Part shown: piece after piece, positions 59,184 through 64,000 of the stretch
How the letters are laid out: each line of letters starts with the position of its first letter
How positions within the stretch are numbered: the stretch's first letter is position 1
NCBI GenBank assembly: GCA_031551885.1
Contig: JAVBMX010000028.1
Coordinates: 1-64,000, forward strand
Length of the DNA: 64,000 bases
Reading direction: 5' to 3'
From: Frigididesulfovibrio sp031551885
Lineage (GTDB): Bacteria > Desulfobacterota > Desulfovibrionia > Desulfovibrionales > Desulfovibrionaceae
Program-made: the position numbers and the translations under genes
Notes under the pieces: generated by a model
What the model was told of the DNA's origin: nothing
Databases searched by the model: none
The model's input: only the letters and a program-made list of their open reading frames with translations

Positions 59184-59972
59184 TCAGCGCCTGTAGTCCG
59201 GGTCGTCGCGTTCCACGGCCTCGGACGTGCCGCAAAGGGCCCGCATGTCGGGTGCGAAGTCCGGGAGGACGGCTGTTCGCGCGCCGTCCGGCCGGTCTTT
59301 TTCGCCGTTTCGGCTTAGGGTCAAGAGGGTATCAGCGCGTTTGGTGAAGGCGGCGATGTCTTTGGCGCAGGAGCGCTCAAGCATCCGCCCGTCCGGCAGA
59401 GCGTCGTCTCCGGCAGGAGCCTGTGAGGCAGCGGCGCGCAGGCAGGCCGGGGCCGGTTCGCGGTATTCAAAAACGATCCTGGTCTGGACCAGGGGGGTGA
59501 AGGAAAGTCGACGCGCCAGCAGGAGGGGAGCGGCCTCTCCGCCGTTTTTTTCGGCCAAAGCGGCGAACCAATCCCCCTCGCCGGTGATGAGTCGGGTGCG
59601 CCGGGTGATGAATCGTCCGTCGAGTTTTTCCTTGGAGAAATCAATGTCTTCAGGCTCTTTTTCGGACTCCAGGGCAAAGCGCCAACCCGGCGTGGGAAGA
59701 TCCGTCTCCAGAATATGGAGCAGGACGCCCGGGGTTTCCGGGCCGCCGGCATAGAGCGCATAGGAGGTTCGTCCCATGGGGCCGATAGGAACATCCGCCG
59801 GTACGGTGGCCCCGCCCGTGCCTTCCGCGAGCAGATGAAAGCCGCTGGGAACCGACAGGCTGAAGTCGAAACGGCCGGAGGAAACACTCCCTTCCCGGGC
59901 CGAAAGAGCACCCGAGCCGCAGGCGGCGAGCAGCAATACCGCGAACAGGCACGGCAAAAAAACGTGGCGCAC
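59184..59972 (-). CDS. Lipoprotein of unknown function
   Basis: A 262-residue exported lipoprotein. The signal peptide MRHVFLPCLFAVLLLAACGS ends with the lipobox LLAAC (Cys18). The mature sequence has SGRFDFSLSVPSGFHLLAEG, GVLLHILETDLPTPGWRFALESE and RRLSFTPLVQTRIVFEYREP, predicted beta-rich, with no named family recognised. The start is GTG 59972, chosen because GGGAGG lies 6 bases upstream and longer versions have no Shine-Dalgarno or signal-like start. It precedes glk by 3 bases, so the two are probably co-expressed, for no evident metabolic reason. Confidence 0.8.
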   Translation of the reverse strand: MRHVFLPCLFAVLLLAACGSGALSAREGSVSSGRFDFSLSVPSGFHLLAEGTGGATVPADVPIGPMGRTSYALYAGGPETPGVLLHILETDLPTPGWRFALESEKEPEDIDFSKEKLDGRFITRRTRLITGEGDWFAALAEKNGGEAAPLLLARRLSFTPLVQTRIVFEYREPAPACLRAAASQAPAGDDALPDGRMLERSCAKDIAAFTKRADTLLTLSRNGEKDRPDGARTAVLPDFAPDMRALCGTSEAVERDDPDYRR

Positions 59973-60248
59973 GGCATACCTCCCGAGAGTTGTTTCATGA
60001 TGCAGGTATCTTTGAGGGGCGCGGGAACAGCGATGCGCCGCTTTTTTCTCTGTACTCCGGCTCGGTTCGGCCGGCAAGCGAGGGGGGGACTCGGTTGGGC
60101 ATAGGCGGCAAAAGGATCATATAAGGTAAAGGATGCCGGGAAACGGCCGATAGAGGAAGCACGGAGGTGTTTTGGCACCAATATTGCTGCTTTCGGGGTG
60201 GGAACAACCCAACCGCGGAACGCGGCAAATCTTTCCGGGAGCAAAATC
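59973..60248. promoter_or_regulatory. Divergent control region lipoprotein-glk / fliD
   Basis: Contains the sigma-54 promoter of fliD (60172-60188) and the GTG-start Shine-Dalgarno of the minus-strand lipoprotein gene. No gene is supported. Confidence 0.5.
60172..60188 (+). promoter_or_regulatory. Sigma-54 promoter of fliD-fliS
   Basis: TTGGCACCAATATTGCT matches the consensus YTGGCACGRNNNTTGCW at every position except one (C for G after GGCAC). GG and GC are 10 bases apart. Predicted start near 60200, about 50 bases before the fliD ATG. The strongest RpoN match in the window. Confidence 0.8.
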
Positions 60249-62675
60249 ATGGCACGAGGCGCGGGCAGCATAACCTTTCTTGATGAAGGGCTTGGCAGCG
60301 GCACCAACTTTCAGGACATGATCGACAAGCTCTACAAGGTCGAGAGCAGGCAGATCAACCAGTTGGCCCGGTGGCGAGCCGACTGGCGCACGCGTGTGGA
60401 CGCCTTCAAGCAGGTCCGCACGGAGCTGACCAATCTGCGCACCACCTTGGGCAAGATAAATACCGTGGATAAATTTCTGACCAAATCGGTGAGCTCCTCG
60501 AATTCCGCCGTAGCCACAGCCACTGCCGGCAGCGAAGCTCCCGAAGGGGTTTACCGGATCAAGGTCAACCAAATGGCCACCACCGCCACCTGGAGCCGGG
60601 ATACGGGACTGGCGAACAAAGATGCCAAGATCAACTCTTCGGGCAGTATGGGGAATATCGTCTATACGTACAAGGGCAAGCAGTACACGGTGAATATTCC
60701 GGACGGCACCTCCCTTGATATGATGAAAAACCTCATCAACAACGACTCACAAAACCCCGGGGTTAAGGCGAGTTTGATTCAAAGCGGCGGCAGTGTGGTC
60801 TTCCAGCTGCACGGTATGGACATGGGGCGCGATGCGGTGCTGACCATTGATTCCACCACGAATTTGACCGGTCTTGGAGTGAGCAACTACAGCCGTTGGT
60901 TGACGGGCATTCCCAACACTTCCGCAGTGTATCTGGAAAACTCCTTCACCGCTCTGGACGATAAGGTCAATACCAGCGGGAGCGCCCAGAACCTGGAGAT
61001 CAACGTCAACGGAACCACCAGCACCATCAGTGTGCCCAACAACGCCACGGTCAACGACCTTGAGCAACTGCTCATCGCGGTTCCCGGCCTGACCGTGCAA
61101 AAAGGCGTCGCGGGCGGCAAAGTTTACTTCAAGGCGATCGCAACCAACGGCACGGATCCGGTTTCCATCGGGGCGGGCACCACCTTGCCGGGTTTTGAGC
61201 CTGCCAAGTGGAAGAATCCCATCAGCGCGATCGGTAATAATATCCCCTTCAGCGGAACCGGCGATGTGGTCAACAGCACCGGCATGGAGCAAACGTTCGT
61301 TTTCAGCGTGGACGGCAAGGAAACCCGCATCGCCGTGCCGGACGGGGCCACGGTGGGAGACTTGGCAAGTTTGGTCAATCTGCAGGCGCCTTCCTCCGGA
61401 GTGGTCGCCGACATGGTGCCCGTCGGTGCGGATTTTATGTTCAGGCTGCGGACCACCGATGCTTCCAAAAATTTGGAAGTCGGTTACGGCACTCTGCCGG
61501 AATTTTCCAAGATCGCCACCCCGGGCTGGACCGTACAGCATGCCAGGAATTCGGAACTCCGCTTGAACGGCTTTCCGGCCGACACGTGGATTGAATTGGC
61601 CACCAACACTGTTTCCGACGTGGTGGAGGGGCTGACCTTCAACCTGCAGTCCGAAGGCGACACGGTCATTTCCGTCGGCATCGACAAGGAAGGCATCGTC
61701 AAGAACGTGGAAGCCTTTGTCGATGCGGTGAACAGCTTCCGTAAGGTGATCTCCGAACTGACCAAATACGATGAAAACAAAAAAGTCGTGGACCTGAAGT
61801 ACGCCGAGTCGCAGTTTGAAATGCAGAAAGGTTCGGTCCTGACCGGCAACTACGGTGTGCAACTGTTGTCCTCGCAGCTCAAGCAGGCCGTGGCCGGAAG
61901 CGCGCCGGGCTTTTCGTCGCTGCTGAAAGATGCCAACGGCACCGTCATAGGGGGCGACCTGTTCACCGCCTTATCCCAGATCGGCATCATGACCAACGCG
62001 GAGCAAGGCAACCCCATGTACGGCCTGTTGGAAATCAACACCGTGCCCGGCTTCAAGGGGTCCCTTGCCTTCGCCGACGCTTTGGCCACCGCCCCCTACG
62101 AGGTGGCGGAATTGTTCGCGGCAAAGGAGCATGGTGTGGCCGACTCGGAATTCTTTGGCTACGCCTCGCATGTGCATACCATGACCAAGCCGGGGTCTTA
62201 CGATGTTTCCTACACCGTGGATGGCACCGGCAAGGTCTCGAGCGCGACCATCAACGGCAAGCAGGCCAAAATTGTTGATGAAAACGGCAAGATCCAAATC
62301 GGCTTGTCCAGTTCGGACGACCCGCCCAACGCGGCCGACGGTCTGTATCTCGACGTGTATGACTTGACCCCCGGCGCGACCCGCACAGGCACGGTCGGCA
62401 TTCGTTCCGGCAAGGTCAACGAGCTCATCGGGATGATGGACGGCGAGAGTGGAATGCTCGGCACAAAGGGTGCGCTGAAACTTTTGGAAAACAACTACGA
62501 AGACATCATCACGAACATCGAAGATAAGATCAAAAGAGAAGACGACCGTCTGCAACGCTGGGAAAACATGATGATTCTGAAGTTTTCCCGTCTGGAGACG
62601 ACCCTCGGCACATACAAAAAACTGCAGGCCCAGTTGGAAAGTCAGTTGAAGCAACTGAGCAGCGGCGATAAATAA
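60249..62675 (+). CDS. fliD: Flagellar filament cap protein FliD (HAP2)
   Basis: Caps the filament and drives flagellin insertion. The N-terminus has GLGSGTNFQDMIDKLYKVESRQINQL (FliD_N), then GVYRIKVNQMATTATW. The centre has repeated flagellin hook-IN-like segments (TVNIPDGTSLDMMKNLIN, STISVPNNATVNDLEQLL, TRIAVPDGATVGDLASLV). FliD_C follows with DVVEGLTFNLQSEGDTVISVGIDKEGIVKNVEAFVDAVNSF and a coiled coil ending KLQAQLESQLKQLSSG. At 808 residues it is longer than the enteric protein (about 470), through the extra IN-like repeats. GGGAG precedes ATG 60249; an in-frame ATG at 60198 falls at the predicted transcript start. fliS follows by 20 bases. Confidence 0.95.
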   Translation: MARGAGSITFLDEGLGSGTNFQDMIDKLYKVESRQINQLARWRADWRTRVDAFKQVRTELTNLRTTLGKINTVDKFLTKSVSSSNSAVATATAGSEAPEGVYRIKVNQMATTATWSRDTGLANKDAKINSSGSMGNIVYTYKGKQYTVNIPDGTSLDMMKNLINNDSQNPGVKASLIQSGGSVVFQLHGMDMGRDAVLTIDSTTNLTGLGVSNYSRWLTGIPNTSAVYLENSFTALDDKVNTSGSAQNLEINVNGTTSTISVPNNATVNDLEQLLIAVPGLTVQKGVAGGKVYFKAIATNGTDPVSIGAGTTLPGFEPAKWKNPISAIGNNIPFSGTGDVVNSTGMEQTFVFSVDGKETRIAVPDGATVGDLASLVNLQAPSSGVVADMVPVGADFMFRLRTTDASKNLEVGYGTLPEFSKIATPGWTVQHARNSELRLNGFPADTWIELATNTVSDVVEGLTFNLQSEGDTVISVGIDKEGIVKNVEAFVDAVNSFRKVISELTKYDENKKVVDLKYAESQFEMQKGSVLTGNYGVQLLSSQLKQAVAGSAPGFSSLLKDANGTVIGGDLFTALSQIGIMTNAEQGNPMYGLLEINTVPGFKGSLAFADALATAPYEVAELFAAKEHGVADSEFFGYASHVHTMTKPGSYDVSYTVDGTGKVSSATINGKQAKIVDENGKIQIGLSSSDDPPNAADGLYLDVYDLTPGATRTGTVGIRSGKVNELIGMMDGESGMLGTKGALKLLENNYEDIITNIEDKIKREDDRLQRWENMMILKFSRLETTLGTYKKLQAQLESQLKQLSSGDK

Positions 62676-62695
62676 CCGGTATTTTGGGAGCATTC

Positions 62696-63430
62696 ATGCA
62701 CATCGCAGCGCACGCATACCTGCAAACCCAGGTCACCACCACCAACCAGGCCGACATTTTGCTCATGCTTTACAGCGGGGCCATCAAGTTTTTGAATTCG
62801 GCCAAGGAACGCATCGCCGCGAAAGACCCGGCGGGCAAAGGCATTCTTATTTCCAAGGCCTTGGACATCATCAATGAGCTGGACAGCACCTTGAATATGG
62901 AAAAGGGCGGGGAACTGGCCAAAAATCTGCACAGCCTGTACGATTTTTGTTCCCGCAGGCTGCTTATGGCCAACCTGCGCCAAAGCTCGGAAATCATCGA
63001 TGAAGTCATCAAAGTGCTCGGCGGACTGCGCGGGGCCTACGAGCAGATCGTCGACAACCCGGAAGCCAAGCTGGCGGCGGAAGAAGCCGGCAGACGGGCG
63101 GCCGCCCAAAGCACGCGCACCCAGAGCGCGCCCGCGCCGGTCGAGCAGCCGGTTTCGGCGGCGCCCGGCCTGGGACGCCATGCGCTTTCTTCTTATGGGA
63201 AGCAGAAGGTGGAGCAGCCGACCGCACCGAGTCAGGCCGAAGAACCGACCATTGTTACGCCGCTGTCCGCAACAGCCGGATCCGCTGCCGGACCGGACGA
63301 TGCGACGGCTCCGATCAAGGATTCGGCCGTCCCGACCGACCCCTTGGCGGAACCTGTGCCGCCCCGGCTTGGAGCGCACTCCGTCGCCGGGTTGAATTTA
63401 TACAAGAAATTCGGCGCGCCCCGCCCCTGA
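62696..63430 (+). CDS. fliS: Flagellin chaperone FliS with a long C-terminal extension
   Basis: Cytoplasmic chaperone that prevents premature flagellin polymerisation. Residues 1-125 match FliS: YLQTQVTTTNQADILLMLYSGAIKFLNSA, GKGILISKALDIINELDSTLNMEKGGELAKNL and LYDFCSRRLLMANLR. From about 130 to 244 there is an Ala/Pro/Ser/Thr-rich, low-complexity tail ending RLGAHSVAGLNLYKKFGAPRP, not found in standard FliS (about 130 residues). The short repeats GLGRHALSSYGKQK and RLGAHSVAGLNLYKKF resemble each other and could be binding motifs. GGGAG precedes ATG 62696. Co-transcribed with fliD. Confidence 0.92.
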   Translation: MHIAAHAYLQTQVTTTNQADILLMLYSGAIKFLNSAKERIAAKDPAGKGILISKALDIINELDSTLNMEKGGELAKNLHSLYDFCSRRLLMANLRQSSEIIDEVIKVLGGLRGAYEQIVDNPEAKLAAEEAGRRAAAQSTRTQSAPAPVEQPVSAAPGLGRHALSSYGKQKVEQPTAPSQAEEPTIVTPLSATAGSAAGPDDATAPIKDSAVPTDPLAEPVPPRLGAHSVAGLNLYKKFGAPRP

Positions 63431-63544
63431 TCCGAAGCGTGTATGCCTTGAGCCGCAGTTCCCGACCGTTCGACGACATTCCGGCCGTGTGGGAATCCGG
63501 ACTTCTTGCAGTGGAAAAAAAGTCGATCTATATTCCGCGCCGAC

Positions 63545-64000
63545 ATGAATAGACCGCTTTGCATCTTGCACGCCAACTGCCAGGGCGAGGAGTTGGCGTC
63601 CTTACTGACCGCGTCCCGGGGATTTTCGGCGAATTGGCGTTTGCGCCATTACACCAATTACACGCGGGAACCCATTCCCGACGAGGCGTTCGCGGAATGC
63701 TCGCTGCTGCTGTACCAGCAGTTGGGCCCGCAGTGGGGCGATCTCTCCTCCTCCTCCCTGTTGGCGCGCCTGTCCGCTTCGGCGGTGTCTCTCTGCGTTC
63801 CCAACATGATGTTCCGCGGCTACTGGCCGTTCTGGAATGACCCGCCGCCGATCATTTTTGGCGATAAGCTTTTGGATCGCTTCATTGATGAAGGGGCGGA
63901 TAAAAGCGTCATCCTGCGTCTTTACCTGCACAAGGATATCGGCAGGTACATCGACCTGGATGACGCCCTTGCCCACACCATGCGGGTGGAAGAGCGCCGC
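63545..64000 (+). CDS. WcbI-like polysaccharide biosynthesis protein, cut by the window edge
   Basis: The reading frame is open to the end of the window (152 codons visible). It begins MNRPLCILHANCQGEELASLL; I-x-H-A/G-N-C-Q is the start of WcbI-type proteins, described as CoA-binding putative acyltransferases for surface polysaccharides. Later VPNMMFRGYWPFWNDPPP also fits. It follows fliS by about 115 bases with no strong Shine-Dalgarno before ATG 63545, so the start could lie further upstream. Being next to fliDS it may modify flagellin or a surface glycan; that is inference. Confidence 0.6.
   Translation, partial: MNRPLCILHANCQGEELASLLTASRGFSANWRLRHYTNYTREPIPDEAFAECSLLLYQQLGPQWGDLSSSSLLARLSASAVSLCVPNMMFRGYWPFWNDPPPIIFGDKLLDRFIDEGADKSVILRLYLHKDIGRYIDLDDALAHTMRVEERR

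Overview
The window looks like about 64 kb of chromosome from a member of the Desulfovibrionales (a Desulfovibrio/Bilophila-like anaerobe). The evidence is a compact set of oxygen-defence genes (desulfoferrodoxin, rubredoxin, rubredoxin:oxygen oxidoreductase), a cytochrome c maturation cluster with a CxxxY-type CcmE and no CcmG/CcmH in view, GC-rich protein-coding DNA, and the block guaBA-tatBC-hisB-lipoprotein-hisA next to ccm genes, an order I recall from Desulfovibrio. Gene density is high. No tRNA, rRNA, CRISPR array or intact insertion sequence was recognised.

Layout. 1-1134: a hairpin built from homopolymer runs, a DUF805 membrane protein and convergent terminators. 1135-5802 (minus): flagellar operon fliK-flgD-flgE behind a sigma-54 promoter. 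6068-9978: a CopZ-like metallochaperone, a YbaK-type deacylase, a 148-bp palindromic MITE-like element, a small membrane protein and the copper ATPase CopA. 10203-14880: a large hybrid histidine kinase with a c-type heme motif, then an MFS transporter. 14906-20848 (minus): glycosyltransferase, threonine aldolase, pgk, sppA, malQ. 20965-21627: an unknown protein with its own sigma-54-like promoter. 21862-25581: phoH-pgpH-ybeY. 26142-28476: a TelA/XpaC pair. 28697-32087 (minus): rhodanese, roo, rubredoxin, desulfoferrodoxin, greA. 32369-33157: a lipoprotein. 33485-40044 (minus): guaB-guaA-tatB-tatC-hisB-lipoprotein-hisA. 40325-45954 (minus): ccmE-F-A-B-C, a gap, then ccmD and a TPR protein. 46493-48114: LPS heptose genes gmhB and waaF. 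48293-50680 (minus): a chemotaxis receptor. 50918-53262: a small prophage-like regulatory island with an S24-family repressor, a divergent three-gene operon and shared TTGCACA operators. 53312-55700: ruvA, ruvB, thyX. 56607-59972: a divergent DnaA-family protein behind about 600 bp of AT-rich non-coding DNA, then glucokinase and a lipoprotein (minus). 60249-64000: fliD-fliS behind a second strong sigma-54 promoter, then the start of a WcbI-like gene cut by the window edge.

The most unusual non-coding signal is a dispersed intergenic repeat of about 125-165 bp, present five times (25917-26080, 28509-28635, 48154-48278, 52130-52251, 55733-55856). Each copy is a chain of hairpins with a shared GC-rich centre. 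The end hairpins differ in sequence between copies yet stay palindromic, so paired positions have changed together. One copy lies in the probable 5' leader of the repressor gene, another just upstream of telA. The second point of interest is the island at 50918-53262, where a 17-bp palindrome exactly fills the spacer of a promoter and matching half-sites lie in the divergent control region. A third is the DnaA-family protein, whose DNA-recognition motif is altered and which has no canonical DnaA boxes upstream.

All calls come from reading the sequence and its translations; no database search or structure prediction was run. Gene starts were chosen by Shine-Dalgarno position and overlap with the upstream gene.
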